DNA from: Psychrobacter proteolyticus
GTDB taxonomy: Bacteria; Pseudomonadota; Gammaproteobacteria; Pseudomonadales; Moraxellaceae
Reading direction: 5' to 3'
DNA: 64,000 bases
NCBI RefSeq assembly: GCF_003350005.1
Contig: NZ_QLKS01000006.1
Location: 62,001-126,000 of the forward strand
Below the pieces are notes generated by a model. The model saw nothing but the letters and a program-made list of their open reading frames with translations, was not told where the DNA came from and ran no database searches. The position numbers and the translations under genes were made by a program. Shown here one piece after another: positions 8,649-18,616 of the stretch. Position 1 is the stretch's first letter. Every line of letters begins with the position of its first letter.

Positions 8649-9347
8649 ATGTTACAAGTGAACGATATCAATCAATATTACGGCGGCAGTCATATTTTAC
8701 GAGACGTCTCGTTTACAGCGCCTGTAGGCGCGTGCAGCGTGATACTTGGACGTAACGGCGTGGGCAAAACTACGCTACTTAAATGTTTGATGGGGATACT
8801 ACCGATTAAATCAGGCGAGATTTTGCTCAATGATAAAGACATCAGCAAGATGTCTCCAGAGCAACGTGTCCGAGCAGGACTCGCTTATGTACCACAAGGA
8901 CGCGATATTTTTTCGACATTAACCGTAGAAGAGAACATATTAATTGGTATGGCCAAGTTTTCACGCAGTAAGGCCAAGCATGTACCCAAGCATTTATACG
9001 ATATTTTTCCCGTACTCGATGAGATGAAACATCGACGTGGTGGTGATTTGTCTGGTGGTCAGCAGCAGCAGCTTGCTATCGCCCGTGCCCTAGCCTCCGA
9101 GCCAACTGTGTTAATTTTGGACGAGCCAACTGAAGGTATTCAGCCCTCTATCATTAAAGATATTGGCCGTGTCCTTCGAGACCTAGCAGATAAAGGTGAC
9201 ATGGCCATTGTGCTGGTTGAGCAATTCTATGAATTTGCCGAAGAGCTTGCTGACAATTACACGGTACTATCACGTGGTAAGGTAGTGTCACAAGGCGCAG
9301 GCGATACGATGGTCGAAAACAAAGTACAAGATCTGGTCGCCATCTAA
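8649..9347 (+). CDS. urtE: Urea ABC transporter ATP-binding protein UrtE
   Basis: 232 residues, LivF-type ABC ATPase: Walker A GRNGVGKTT, Q-loop VPQGRDIF, signature LSGGQQQQLAIA, Walker B LILDEPTEGIQPSII. The EGIQPSII ending is characteristic of UrtE rather than LivF. Last gene of urtABCDE, 78 bases after urtD, with TTTAGGAG before the ATG. No urease genes occur in the window, so the imported urea must be hydrolysed by enzymes encoded elsewhere. Confidence 0.92.
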   Translation: MLQVNDINQYYGGSHILRDVSFTAPVGACSVILGRNGVGKTTLLKCLMGILPIKSGEILLNDKDISKMSPEQRVRAGLAYVPQGRDIFSTLTVEENILIGMAKFSRSKAKHVPKHLYDIFPVLDEMKHRRGGDLSGGQQQQLAIARALASEPTVLILDEPTEGIQPSIIKDIGRVLRDLADKGDMAIVLVEQFYEFAEELADNYTVLSRGKVVSQGAGDTMVENKVQDLVAI

Positions 9348-9407
9348 TTTCTTTTAATAATAGATGTAATAATACAACTTGGTAGCGAACGCTTGATAAC
9401 GCTAAAA

Positions 9408-9644
9408 ATGGCACTTTTATCTCAAGCTGCTAGCTACCAAGATTACATATCATCACGAAAACACTCCTTAATTAAAGTCAATTTTTTCACCTCACTTCTT
9501 ATTTTTTTGACTCTTAGTCTATACATTCTCTACTATCTAAAAAACTCAAATTACTCATACACTCTGATTGGCGTCATAGCAATTATGTATGCCCAGCGAA
9601 CGAAATTTGCTATTATAGTCAGCATTTTATTATCAATATTATGA
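9408..9644 (+). CDS. Possible small hydrophobic protein upstream of lgt
   Basis: 78 codons from ATG 9408 (a TTG at 9393 would add five). The product has two hydrophobic stretches (FFTSLLIFLTLSLYILYYL and a C-terminal one) separated by a short polar loop, as in a two-span membrane protein. The stop lies 7 bases before the lgt ATG, which itself has no clear ribosome-binding site, so translational coupling is conceivable. Against it: very AT-rich DNA favours hydrophobic chance frames, no ribosome-binding site is visible, and I recognise no family. It fills most of the 304-base urtE-lgt spacer. Confidence 0.3.
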   Translation: MALLSQAASYQDYISSRKHSLIKVNFFTSLLIFLTLSLYILYYLKNSNYSYTLIGVIAIMYAQRTKFAIIVSILLSIL

Positions 9645-9651
9645 TGCCCTT

Positions 9652-10536
9652 ATGATGATTCATCCTCAGTACGATCCTGTAGCATTAGCAGTTGGACCTG
9701 TCGAAGTCCATTGGTATGGGCTGATGTATTTGTTGGCATTTGCCGCCGCCTACGGACTGGCATGGTATCGCAGTACCAAGCGTGAAGGCTGGACGACAGA
9801 TATGGTCTCTGACCTAGTGTTCTTTGGCGCACTTGGTGTGATATTAGGTGGCCGTGTCGGCTATGTGTTGTTTTATCAGTTCAGCGAGCTGCTTCAAAAC
9901 CCTGCCTATCTGTTCAAAGTCTGGGAAGGCGGTATGTCATTCCATGGTGGCCTGATTGGTGTCATGTTGGGTATGCTGTATTTTGCCCGCAAATATAAGA
10001 AGACACCTTTCCAAGTGCTCGATTTTGTCGTTCCCTGTGTACCAACTGGTTTATTGTTCGGACGTATTGGTAACTACATCAATGCCGAGCTATGGGGCCG
10101 CGTCTCTGACGGTGGCTACAACTGGTTGACCTACTTCCCGCAGGCCGCTAGTGTTGATATGCAGCAGCTACAAGCCAATCCTGCGCTGCAAGACCTTATG
10201 ACTGAGGTCAATGGCCAGTACCTGTTGCCTCGTCATCCGTCGCAACTATATGAAGCCCTTGCAGAAGGTCTGCTGTTGTTTCTATTCTTGTGGTGGTACT
10301 CATCGAAGCCCCGTCCTCGGATGGCAGTGACCGGTGTCTTTATGCTTGGTTATGGCTTTAGCCGTTTCATCATTGAGTTTTTCCGCCAGCCAGACATCGA
10401 CCAAGGATTCATCTTGCTAGGCTGGATGACCAAAGGTCAGATACTAAGTGCCCCAATGATAATTATCGGCCTGTTCTTGATCGGTTACGCCTATAAGCGT
10501 GGCATCTATGACTGGGGTAAGCAAGCTGCTTATTAA
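9652..10536 (+). CDS. lgt: Prolipoprotein diacylglyceryl transferase
   Basis: 294 residues, about seven membrane spans. Lgt moves a diacylglyceryl group from phosphatidylglycerol to the lipobox cysteine of prolipoproteins in the inner membrane. Family motifs are clear: HWYGLMYL near the N-terminus, GGMSFHGGLIGVM, the Lgt signature GRIGNYINAELWG with its essential Arg and Asn, and RHPSQLYEAL. Two adjacent ATGs (9652 and 9655) are possible starts. It is followed by thyA and folA on the same strand; the lgt-thyA pairing is common in gammaproteobacteria. Confidence 0.95.
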   Translation: MMIHPQYDPVALAVGPVEVHWYGLMYLLAFAAAYGLAWYRSTKREGWTTDMVSDLVFFGALGVILGGRVGYVLFYQFSELLQNPAYLFKVWEGGMSFHGGLIGVMLGMLYFARKYKKTPFQVLDFVVPCVPTGLLFGRIGNYINAELWGRVSDGGYNWLTYFPQAASVDMQQLQANPALQDLMTEVNGQYLLPRHPSQLYEALAEGLLLFLFLWWYSSKPRPRMAVTGVFMLGYGFSRFIIEFFRQPDIDQGFILLGWMTKGQILSAPMIIIGLFLIGYAYKRGIYDWGKQAAY

Positions 10537-10684
10537 GCCTACCCTTTTGTGATAAAGGTTAAGGACTTAAAATAGGGTAAGCTGTCAAAACACCTACCCT
10601 AGCAATACTTTTAATAATGACAGTGTATATATCGACTACCCATCTAGCCTGTATGCACTGTCGGCAGTAACTAAAGAGCATTTT

Positions 10685-11554
10685 ATGATCAATGGCACCC
10701 AAAGTAATAACGAGCAAGCATATCTTGATTTGCTACGCCACGTTCTCGACAATGGCACCGAAAAAGGCGATCGTACTGGCACCGGTACGCTTAGCCATTT
10801 TGGCGCACAGCTACGCTTTGACTTAGCAGAAGGCTTTCCACTGCTAACGACCAAAAAGGTTCACTTCAAATCTATCGCTTATGAGCTATTGTGGTTTTTA
10901 AGTGGCAGTACTCATGTCGGTTATCTACAACAGAATAACGTTCGTATCTGGAATGAGTGGGCGACAGCAGAACAGACCGCGCGCTTTAACAGACCTGCTG
11001 GCGATTTGGGTCCTATCTATGGTCATCAATGGCGTAACTATGGCGCGACCAAAAATGAAGATGCCAGTTATAACGCTGATGGCGTCGATCAAATCGCACA
11101 AGTCGTTGAACAGATAAAGACCAATCCGAATTCACGCCGTTTGATTGTTTCTGGCTGGAATCCAGGTGAGGCAGAGCAAGTAGCCCTACCACCATGTCAT
11201 ACGTTATTTCAGTTCTTTGTCGCAGACAACAAGCTGTCGTGCCAGCTTTATCAACGTTCGGCTGACTTATTCCTAGGCGTGCCTTTTAACATTGCGAGCT
11301 ATGCGCTATTGACTCATATGATCGCGCAGGTGTGCGGTCTAGAAGTTGGAGAGTTTGTCTGGACAGGTGGTGATTGTCATATTTATCAAAACCACCGTGA
11401 GCAGGCTGAGCTACAGTTGACACGCTCGCTATATAAACTGCCGACATTGTCTTTGAACCCTGAAGTAAAAGACATATTTGCATTTGAGTACGAAGACATT
11501 AGCGTCAATGACTATGAGTCGCACCCTGCTATCAAAGCCAAAGTTGCCGTATAA
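10685..11554 (+). CDS. thyA: Thymidylate synthase
   Basis: 289 residues. Converts dUMP to dTMP with methylene-tetrahydrofolate as methyl donor and reductant. The catalytic cysteine is in [10 protein letters not shown] (near residue 170), with the substrate-binding stretch [24 protein letters not shown] and the C-terminal IKAKVAV end of the family. At 289 residues it is somewhat longer than the 264-residue E. coli enzyme because of a loop between about residues 95 and 130. It stands between lgt and folA; folA regenerates the tetrahydrofolate that this reaction oxidises. Confidence 0.95.
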   Translation: MINGTQSNNEQAYLDLLRHVLDNGTEKGDRTGTGTLSHFGAQLRFDLAEGFPLLTTKKVHFKSIAYELLWFLSGSTHVGYLQQNNVRIWNEWATAEQTARFNRPAGDLGPIYGHQWRNYGATKNEDASYNADGVDQIAQVVEQIKTNPNSRRLIVSGWNPGEAEQVALPPCHTLFQFFVADNKLSCQLYQRSADLFLGVPFNIASYALLTHMIAQVCGLEVGEFVWTGGDCHIYQNHREQAELQLTRSLYKLPTLSLNPEVKDIFAFEYEDISVNDYESHPAIKAKVAV

Positions 11555-11618
11555 AGTTAGTCTGGTTAACTACGCTAAATAAGAGCAAAATTTAAAAATA
11601 CAATAAAAAGGATATATT

Positions 11619-12191
11619 ATGAGCTATGCCCATACCGAAGTTGCCCAAATCGCTGCTATTAGTAGCAATCGCTGTATTGGCAAAAACAATGAGCTACCGT
11701 GGCATATCTCAGCAGATTTGCAACATTTCAAAAGCATGACGACCAAAAAAAACGATAGCAAGATTCAAGGTATCGTAATCATGGGTCGCAAAACATTTGA
11801 GTCAATGGGTAGCAAACCATTACCAAAGCGTGTGAGCTTCATTGTCACGACACAGATGGATTATGCTGAGACAAAAGGTCTAGCAGATAGCAACAATGCT
11901 TATGTGGTACACAACCTAGATGACGCACTGACACAAGCAGCGAGCCTGGCTCATGGCGCGCACCTTGACACGATTTGGGTAATTGGCGGCGAGCGAGTAT
12001 TTAGTGACGCTCTGATGTACACCGACCGTATTGAGTTGACTCATGTAGATACTAATATTGCAGACGGTGATGCATTTTACCCTGAGCTGCCAGAACGATT
12101 TAAAGTAGCAGACGAATCTGAGCAGATGCACGATGAAAAAAGCGATTTAAGCTTTAAATTTACCACTTATAAAGTAGAAACTGATAAGTAG
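11619..12191 (+). CDS. folA: Dihydrofolate reductase
   Basis: 190 residues. Reduces dihydrofolate to tetrahydrofolate with NADPH. Motifs: IAAISSNRCIGKNNELPWHISADLQHFK at the start (active-site Asp in SADLQHF), VIMGRKTFESMG for cofactor binding, and WVIGGERVFSDAL. It is longer than the 159-residue E. coli enzyme, with an insert after the GRKTFESMG region. The ATG has AAGGA six bases upstream. It lies 64 bases after thyA and is closed by a strong terminator, so lgt-thyA-folA may be one unit. Confidence 0.93.
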   Translation: MSYAHTEVAQIAAISSNRCIGKNNELPWHISADLQHFKSMTTKKNDSKIQGIVIMGRKTFESMGSKPLPKRVSFIVTTQMDYAETKGLADSNNAYVVHNLDDALTQAASLAHGAHLDTIWVIGGERVFSDALMYTDRIELTHVDTNIADGDAFYPELPERFKVADESEQMHDEKSDLSFKFTTYKVETDK

Positions 12192-12203
12192 TAAAAGCCT
12201 ATT

Positions 12204-12255
12204 AAAAAAGGGGCAGTCTTGGATAATTTGACTTATCCAAGACTACCCCTTTTTT
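12204..12255. terminator. Bidirectional terminator between folA and uvrC
   Basis: A 23-base stem with one mismatch (12204-12226 paired with 12233-12255), starting with six A and ending with six T and a 6-base loop. The A- and T-tracts make it work from both sides, fitting the convergent folA and uvrC. Confidence 0.92.
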
Positions 12256-12323
12256 GTTTAATCTCCACACAGTCGTATTGATAGACAATCAATAAAAACT
12301 GATGCTTGATAACATCTAATCCA

Positions 12324-14168
12324 TTACTCGTGCAATACTTTATAAACCGTTTTTGCCAGTACTGGTCCGATACCTTGTACGCCTGCCAATTCCTGCTGTG
12401 AAGCGCCTAACAGCTGCTGCATACCACCAAAGTGATTGAGCAAGTCACGACGACGTTTCTCACCCAGTCCCGGTATTACCTCTAGCACTGATGACGAGCG
12501 ACGCTTATCGCGTTTTTTACGGTGAGCGGTAATCGCAAAACGATGCGCCTCATCACGAATATGCATCAGCAAGTGCAATGCTTTGCTATCCATCGGTAAA
12601 TCTAACGGCTCATGATCGATAAAGTGTAGTACCTCAAGCCCAGCCTTGCGCCCTTCCCCTTTTGCCACACTAATGAGCAAGGTGTCGCCAAGAATACCCA
12701 ACTCAGTTAATACTTCTTTGGCAATACCAAGCTGACCTTTACCACCATCAACCAATAGCAAGTCCGGCAATGGCTGCTTTTTATAACGTCGGGTCAGCAC
12801 TTGTTTCATCGCTGCATAATCATCGCCGCCTTGGATATCATGGATAGCATATTGACGGTAATCGCGACGACGCGAGCCACCTTGGTCAAACACCACACAG
12901 CTGCCAATGGTCGCCTCACCCATCGTATGTGAGATATCAAAACATTCAATGCGATCAATCGTCCGATCTGTGACAGTCGCCAATACGTCTTTTAGCGCGC
13001 CAAATCGTGCATGTAGCTCTAAATAATCGCCAAGCTTGGTTTTTAATGCATTACTGGTATTCAGTGTGGCTAAGTCTAGCCACTCTGAACGGTGTTCGCG
13101 TACATTGGTCTTGATGACTACTTTATTGCCAAAGTGCGTTGCCAATGCTTCACTCACTGCCACCTGATCTGGTATCTGATGGCTCAATATGATTTCGGCT
13201 GGTAAATCATCGGTCACTTGGAAATAGAATGAAGTGATAAAGGCCGATAAGTTATCTGCTAACGACTCACTACTATCCACATCCGGGAAATAATTTTTTC
13301 CGCCTAGTACACGGCCGCCACGTACCGTAAGCACGTTCACACAGGTCATGCCAGCCTGACTAGCAATGGCAATCACATCTGCCTCACCTTGTACGGTATA
13401 AACCGCTTGCCTTGCTTGTACTTCACGTAACATGGACAGCTGATCACGATAAAATACTGCTTTCTCAAAATCTAACGCTTCAGCTGACGCTTCCATCTTT
13501 TCAATCAGAGTCGTATGAATATCACTAGAGTCGCCTTTTAAAAAACGGATGGTATTATTCACATCCTCTGCATACTCTTCTGGCGACACCAAACCAACAC
13601 AAGGCGCACGGCAACGTTTGATCTGATACTCAAGGCAAGGACGCTGACGCTGCTTAAAAAAGGTATTGGTACATTGACGCATTTGAAACATTTTTTGCAT
13701 CAAGACCAACGTTTCTTTTGCCGCATGTGCAGAGGGAAACGGGCCAAAGAATCGACCCTTTTGATGATTGCCTTTGCCGCGACCGTAAGCCAACCGTGGA
13801 TAAGGCTTATCGGCGGAGATAAACACATAAAGATAGGATTTATCATCACGCAGCAGCACGTTATAGGGCGGACGATGCTCTTTGATTAGATTCTGTTCAA
13901 GCAACAGCGCTTCGGTCTCACTACGCGTGATAATAGTCTCAATATTATGGATCCGTGCCACTAGCGCCCGTGTCTTTGGATGATCTATCGTTTTGGCAAA
14001 ATAGCTATTTACTCGGCTTTTAAGCGACTTAGCTTTACCAACGTATAATATGTCGCCGTTCTTACCCAGCATCTTATATACCCCTGGCAAGTTAGGCAGG
14101 CGTTTGATCAGATGCTTAAGACGGGCTTTTTTATCATCGACAGGACTCGATTCTGAGACATTAACCAT
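12324..14168 (-). CDS. uvrC: Excinuclease ABC subunit C
   Basis: 614 residues. UvrC makes both incisions around a lesion in nucleotide excision repair, acting on the UvrB-DNA complex. Seen in order: N-terminal GIY-YIG nuclease domain (LPGVYKML ... [14 protein letters not shown], about residues 28-105), a cysteine cluster ([13 protein letters not shown]), the UVR UvrB-binding motif near residue 215 ([17 protein letters not shown]), the RNase H-like C-terminal nuclease ([18 protein letters not shown]) and a tandem helix-hairpin-helix at the end ([29 protein letters not shown]). Full length; convergent with folA. Confidence 0.95.
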   Translation of the reverse strand: MVNVSESSPVDDKKARLKHLIKRLPNLPGVYKMLGKNGDILYVGKAKSLKSRVNSYFAKTIDHPKTRALVARIHNIETIITRSETEALLLEQNLIKEHRPPYNVLLRDDKSYLYVFISADKPYPRLAYGRGKGNHQKGRFFGPFPSAHAAKETLVLMQKMFQMRQCTNTFFKQRQRPCLEYQIKRCRAPCVGLVSPEEYAEDVNNTIRFLKGDSSDIHTTLIEKMEASAEALDFEKAVFYRDQLSMLREVQARQAVYTVQGEADVIAIASQAGMTCVNVLTVRGGRVLGGKNYFPDVDSSESLADNLSAFITSFYFQVTDDLPAEIILSHQIPDQVAVSEALATHFGNKVVIKTNVREHRSEWLDLATLNTSNALKTKLGDYLELHARFGALKDVLATVTDRTIDRIECFDISHTMGEATIGSCVVFDQGGSRRRDYRQYAIHDIQGGDDYAAMKQVLTRRYKKQPLPDLLLVDGGKGQLGIAKEVLTELGILGDTLLISVAKGEGRKAGLEVLHFIDHEPLDLPMDSKALHLLMHIRDEAHRFAITAHRKKRDKRRSSSVLEVIPGLGEKRRRDLLNHFGGMQQLLGASQQELAGVQGIGPVLAKTVYKVLHE

Positions 14169-14262
14169 AGAATTTATTGCTCTTAAAAATCTTAGTAATA
14201 CTGCTAGTTATGGGGCGGGAGTCATTGTTTTACAAGCCAATTATTATCGCAGTGCTACCCAT

Positions 14263-14286
14263 AAAAAAGCCAGCTTTCGCCGGCTT
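14263..14286 (-). terminator. Terminator of the DUF3360 permease gene
   Basis: On the minus strand AAGCCGGC, a GAAA tetraloop and GCTGGCTT followed by further T residues, six T in all (one G-T wobble in the stem). It lies 37 bases past the permease stop codon. Confidence 0.85.
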
Positions 14287-14322
14287 AGTTTGTTCTATTA
14301 TCGTTTATTCGACTACATACTA

Positions 14323-15846
14323 CTAATGACGGAAGTTTGCCATCAATGCTGGGATACCCGGCAGCATACCAACGATAGCCATAACACCTGTCAATACCAC
14401 AAACATAATACCCGGTATGATCCAGCGGCTCATCTTAGTCAAATTGGCACTACGTTCTTTAGAGCCAATCAAGCCCAAGTTATCAAGCAACAACGTGAGC
14501 GACCAACCAAAGGCTGGGTTAACCAATGCCGACGCGAATACCACGATAGCAGCAGATTGTGTGGTTTTACCTTCACGCGTCATCTCCATACCAGCTTCAA
14601 GCAGTGGAATGAATACCCCAACGATCAAGGCCACACACATCACTGGCTGCCAAATGGCCAAATCCATTGGATAGCCCCAAACCCCTGCAATGATACAGAA
14701 TAGGGCTGTCAATAAAGCTCCGGCAGGAATTGGACGTTTAGCAATCGCTGCAGGAACGATATACGTTCCCCAAGATGACGCAAAGTTGGCACCGCCCAAT
14801 ACAGAGCCGACTACCTGACGAAATGAAGCACTGGTCATAGTGTCATCGATATCCATAAGCACTTTTTCAGTACGCTTAGGATAGCTGATTTTTTGGAATA
14901 CCTGATGGCCCAAGAAATCTGGCGACCACATTGCCACAGCCAAAATAGCAAATGGCAGTACTACGATGAAGCTTTCAATCGTCGGCAGACCTAACATCCA
15001 ACCTGTGTTTTCGCCCCACCAATACATTGGATTCATGTTTGGTAGACCTGGTGCTGTTTTAAACTCAAAAGGTGCGCCCAATGCAAATGCAAGACCACCA
15101 CCTAACACACAGCTTAGCGGAACTGCGAGCCAGCGTTTTTGCCAATGTTCAAGCAATGCATATAGCAGGATAGTCGCAAGAATAATAAAGAAAGCGATAT
15201 GCGACATGCCAATCCCTTCTGCCCAAGCAAAGAGATTTTTGACCTGTGAGGTGGTACCGATAAAGCCCAAGTAAATCAATAGGCCACCGCACACCCCTTT
15301 ACTGGTCAAATTGGCCAACAAACTCCCCCCTTTGCTAATAGCAAGGATTAGACCAAAAGCACCGATAAGCAAACCAAAGGCCATCGGATGCCCACCTGCT
15401 GCTACCACAATAGGAATCAGAGGAATAAGTGGGCCGTGAGTACCTGCAAGGTTGGCCGTCGGCAGCAAAAAGCCCGAAAATAAGATAATAAAGAAGGAGA
15501 CGATCAATAGCTCGTAGCGCACGTTTTCTAGAACAAACGCATCACCTAAGCCGAGTGGACCTGCAAAGGTTGCTGCAATGGCGCCCACCATAACAACTTT
15601 ACCGATGGTCGCGGCCATTGCTGGAATAGTATCTTCGTATTCAAAACGGTAATCACGGAATGGTAAATTAGGACGCCAGCGTTTCGGCTGCATTATTTGT
15701 AATTCATGGTTTAAATAAGCATCACGACTGTCAAAACTAGAACTGGACTTATGCAAATCTACATAACTGCCTTGTGATTGACTGTCGTGGTTTACGTTCG
15801 AGGTCGGCGGATTAGACCCTGAAGAGGGGGTCTGAGGGTTACTCAT
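14323..15846 (-). CDS. DUF3360 family membrane permease
   Basis: 507 residues from the ATG at 15846 (AAGGA six bases upstream); an in-frame GTG lies one codon earlier. About 70 polar N-terminal residues precede roughly a dozen hydrophobic segments. I recognise it as DUF3360, a family of unknown function whose overall look (TANLAGTHGPLIPLIPIVVAAGG, then GLPTIESFIVVLPFAILAVAMWSPDFLGHQ) recalls the NCS2/SulP transporter fold, so a substrate:cation symporter or channel is a fair guess; substrate unknown. It is transcribed alone, with its own terminator and a long AT-rich upstream region containing a palindromic operator candidate. Confidence 0.75.
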   Translation of the reverse strand: MSNPQTPSSGSNPPTSNVNHDSQSQGSYVDLHKSSSSFDSRDAYLNHELQIMQPKRWRPNLPFRDYRFEYEDTIPAMAATIGKVVMVGAIAATFAGPLGLGDAFVLENVRYELLIVSFFIILFSGFLLPTANLAGTHGPLIPLIPIVVAAGGHPMAFGLLIGAFGLILAISKGGSLLANLTSKGVCGGLLIYLGFIGTTSQVKNLFAWAEGIGMSHIAFFIILATILLYALLEHWQKRWLAVPLSCVLGGGLAFALGAPFEFKTAPGLPNMNPMYWWGENTGWMLGLPTIESFIVVLPFAILAVAMWSPDFLGHQVFQKISYPKRTEKVLMDIDDTMTSASFRQVVGSVLGGANFASSWGTYIVPAAIAKRPIPAGALLTALFCIIAGVWGYPMDLAIWQPVMCVALIVGVFIPLLEAGMEMTREGKTTQSAAIVVFASALVNPAFGWSLTLLLDNLGLIGSKERSANLTKMSRWIIPGIMFVVLTGVMAIVGMLPGIPALMANFRH

Positions 15847-16346
15847 CACATTTCCTTGTGTCGATTACATTTTTAACTAACTAATATTTTCTGATGGGAT
15901 ATTCGCCAAATGACCAAACGGTCATAATAAGCGGCAAACCATTGTATGTTAAGGGATAAGGAAATGCGAATTTAAGATATATTGTGTATCGTTATAAAAT
16001 ATAAATTAAAATTATTATTAAATAAGATATTGAGATTAATAGGAAACTATTAGGAATAAAAAGCGCTAGTTTGGACATAAAATCAAACTAAATGATAATT
16101 TTCTTAATAATGACTTACATCTAAATATTTTTTATCATATAACTAAATAATAAAGATATTTGTAATAAATACTAAAAAGCACTTTGTGATAGTGATAGAA
16201 ACTTTGTTTGGTTACGCTTTAAAGCTAGCGAGCTCAGTCATTTTTAACTATGATAAATGTTTTTATCGTTCCTCATCTAATAGCAAGCACTAAAAAAAGC
16301 GCTATCAATACTATTAAAAAATCAATAAAAGCAACAGGATAGTTTT
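15847..16346. other. AT-rich divergent intergenic region
   Basis: 500 bases between the divergent DUF3360 and DUF4442 genes, extremely AT-rich from about 15960 to 16160. Apart from the operator candidate at 15910-15925 I see no gene and no strong hairpin. Promoters for both genes must lie here but no clear -35/-10 pair could be assigned. Confidence 0.6.
15910..15925. promoter_or_regulatory. Palindromic operator candidate (TetR-type)
   Basis: ATGACC-AAAC-GGTCAT, a perfect 6-base inverted repeat with a 4-base centre, 64 bases upstream of the DUF3360 start. It resembles TetR-family operators of the GACC-N4-GGTC type (for example NemR sites). No TetR-type regulator is encoded in the window. Confidence 0.45.
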
Positions 16347-16907
16347 ATGAGTGTACTACCCAGCAATTTTGAGACTTTGAAGCGTCGAGCCAAGCAAAGT
16401 ATCATGCCGCTACTGACCCCGCACCTACTGAAGCTACGGCTCAATACTTACGCACCCTATATAGGTGCAGGTATCAAAATCGACCATATCAGTCTCGATC
16501 AAGGATTGTGTGTGATCAGCATGGGGTTAAATACTCTGAACAAAAATATCGTCGGCACTCAGTTCGGTGGTAGCTTATATTCGATGGTTGACCCTTTTTA
16601 TATGCTTATGCTGATGCATCAATTGGGTAGCAACTATGTGGTGTGGGACAAAAGCTCACACATTGATTTTGTTGCGCCTGGCAATAGTAAAGTCACTGCA
16701 CGCATGAAAATACCTAGCTCTGAAATCATTACCATTCAAGAGTTGGCAAAAGAGGGTAAAGCCGTATTTCGTGAGTATAAAGTCGACATCGTTGATGAGC
16801 AGCAAAAGCTCATTGCGACCGTTACCAAGACGTTATACATTAGACTGCGCAAATACAGTAAGTCCAAGGAGCAAATCAACCGTATCGATACATTTGATAC
16901 TCAATAA
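16347..16907 (+). CDS. DUF4442 hotdog-fold protein (putative thioesterase)
   Basis: 186 residues. The middle region (NKNIVGTQFGGSLYSMVDPFYMLMLMHQLG, then SSHIDFVAPGNSKVTARMKI) matches the DUF4442 branch of the hotdog-fold superfamily, related to PaaI-type acyl-CoA thioesterases. Its substrate is unknown. No signal peptide or membrane span is visible, so it is probably cytosolic. ATG at 16347 follows an AACAGGATAG ribosome-binding region. Transcribed alone and ended by a strong hairpin at 16987-17027; divergent from the DUF3360 permease. Confidence 0.75.
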   Translation: MSVLPSNFETLKRRAKQSIMPLLTPHLLKLRLNTYAPYIGAGIKIDHISLDQGLCVISMGLNTLNKNIVGTQFGGSLYSMVDPFYMLMLMHQLGSNYVVWDKSSHIDFVAPGNSKVTARMKIPSSEIITIQELAKEGKAVFREYKVDIVDEQQKLIATVTKTLYIRLRKYSKSKEQINRIDTFDTQ

Positions 16908-16986
16908 ACTTTAGCTTATAACTGGCGCTATTAGAGCTGATAATATCAGAGCTGGTAAAACTCAAATTATTAATGCTATACATACA

Positions 16987-17027
16987 AAAACCCCAATCTA
17001 GCTTTCGCATAGATTGGGGTTTCGTCT
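16987..17027. terminator. Bidirectional terminator between DUF4442 gene and rplS
   Basis: AAACCCCAATCTA (16988-17000) pairs perfectly with TAGATTGGGGTTT (17010-17022) around a 9-base loop; T-rich sequence follows on both strands. It can end both the DUF4442 transcript and the rpsP-rplS operon. Confidence 0.9.
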
Positions 17028-17146
17028 TTTTTGGTATGGCCCGCTTATTTATAAATAAACCTATGAATAAGGGCTTGTATCTACTATTACCTTGTCTTGA
17101 GCCAATCCTAAAATTATAGGATTAACTCAAAACGGCAAACTTGTGC

Positions 17147-17569
17147 TTAGATACCAGGTGCAGTATCAACTGCATCAGGTACGCCAGCGTCAGTTTTTTT
17201 CTTAGCAACTGGACGAGCACCAAGTTTTTCGCGGATACGTGCTGATTTACCAGAGCGCTCACGTAAGTAGTATAGTTTCGCACGGCGAACAGCACCGCGA
17301 CGTTTCACTTCGATGCTCTCGATGATTGGTGAATGCAATTGGAATGCACGCTCAACGCCAACGCCGCTTGAGATTTTACGTACGGTAAACGCTGAGTTTA
17401 AACCACGGTTACGCTTAGCAATTACAACGCCTTCAAAAGCCTGTAAACGCTCACGCTCACCTTCACGTACTTTTACTTGTACCACAACGGTATCGCCGGG
17501 TGCAAAGCTTGGGCGCTCAAGCAATTGAGCGTTTTCGATGACCTGAACCAATGGATGCTTGTTGCTCAT
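17147..17569 (-). CDS. rplS: 50S ribosomal protein L19
   Basis: 140 residues. L19 sits at the interface of the 30S and 50S subunits. The core [35 protein letters not shown] and the [12 protein letters not shown] ending are standard. About 20 extra residues follow the usual end ([18 protein letters not shown]), making it longer than the 115-residue E. coli protein. Last gene of the rpsP-rimM-trmD-rplS operon, 205 bases after trmD, a gap wide enough for its own promoter. Confidence 0.95.
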   Translation of the reverse strand: MSNKHPLVQVIENAQLLERPSFAPGDTVVVQVKVREGERERLQAFEGVVIAKRNRGLNSAFTVRKISSGVGVERAFQLHSPIIESIEVKRRGAVRRAKLYYLRERSGKSARIREKLGARPVAKKKTDAGVPDAVDTAPGI

Positions 17570-17774
17570 GAGAGTTATCTCCTCACATTAGATAATAGAG
17601 GCTTGACGCATATCACCTGTTTGTAATAATTAATCGCATCTCTTTATAGTGAGACACAACGTAAATGGGTTATAACCAACGGCCACTATGCTATGACTCG
17701 TTTTATTATTGCTCAAAATTCTGTTTCTTAACTGTTTATCAAACTTGCTAACGATAAAGTTAGATTATAAAAAC

Positions 17775-18539
17775 CTACTTTTTATCTGCTTTGGCCAATG
17801 CTTTCAACCACTTAGCTTGCTCTACCGTTGGGGTAAACGCTTGCCATAAGTCTGGACGACGCGTTTGCGTACGACTGACTTGCTGACTAAAACGCCACTT
17901 GGCGATATTGGCATGGTGACCTGAAAGTAATACCTCAGGAACCGCCATACCCGCAAACTCATGCGGCTTAGTATAGTGTGGACAGTCAAGCAAGCCATCG
18001 ACAAAAGAGTCTTGCTCCGCTGACTTGTCATCACCCATGATATCGGGCAGACGACGTATCACACTATCCATCAGCACCATTGCTGGCAACTCGCCACCAG
18101 TCAACACGTAATCACCTAACGATACTTCCATATCGACATATTGTGAAAGTAAACGCTCGTCAATACCTTCATAACGACCGCATAATAAAATCATGCCATC
18201 GTAATCAGTCATATTGACTACGCTACTCTCACTAAGCGTCTCTCCTTGCGGCGACATATATATCACCGGACAGTGCTCACTATCGACACGGCAACCGTAT
18301 TGCTTGGCACGCAATCGTGCGTCCTCAATGGCTTTTGATAATGGCTCAGCCATCATCACCATCCCAGGACCACCCCCATAAGGGCGCTCATCAATACGGC
18401 GATAGTTATCAGTGGTATAATCACGTGGATTAATGCATTCAATCGTAACTTGCTCTTGAGTCACTGCTCGGCCCGTGATTCCAAACTCACGAATCGTGGC
18501 AAACATCTCAGGAAAAATACTAATTACGGCAAAATACAT
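17775..18539 (-). CDS. trmD: tRNA (guanine37-N1)-methyltransferase
   Basis: 254 residues. Methylates G37 next to the anticodon of tRNAs reading CUN, CCN and CGG, preventing +1 frameshifts. N-terminal SPOUT domain with the trefoil-knot SAM site ([30 protein letters not shown]) and a C-terminal tRNA-binding domain ([23 protein letters not shown]). Start [13 protein letters not shown] is the normal family start. Third gene of the rpsP operon, 77 bases after rimM. Confidence 0.95.
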   Translation of the reverse strand: MYFAVISIFPEMFATIREFGITGRAVTQEQVTIECINPRDYTTDNYRRIDERPYGGGPGMVMMAEPLSKAIEDARLRAKQYGCRVDSEHCPVIYMSPQGETLSESSVVNMTDYDGMILLCGRYEGIDERLLSQYVDMEVSLGDYVLTGGELPAMVLMDSVIRRLPDIMGDDKSAEQDSFVDGLLDCPHYTKPHEFAGMAVPEVLLSGHHANIAKWRFSQQVSRTQTRRPDLWQAFTPTVEQAKWLKALAKADKK

Positions 18540-18616
18540 CTGATGTCTACTTACATTAAGGCTAAAACAATCGGTGTAAGTACTAATAATGTCTGACTAA
18601 AAAGCCTGAAATACTA

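Noticed and set aside
14050-14703. 217-codon plus-strand frame across uvrC and the DUF3360 gene
   Set aside because: Spans two well-supported opposite-strand genes and a terminator; product looks random.
17098-17130. Inverted repeat AATCCTA/TAGGATT after rplS as a terminator
   Set aside because: No T-run; the stronger hairpin at 16987-17027 is the better terminator.
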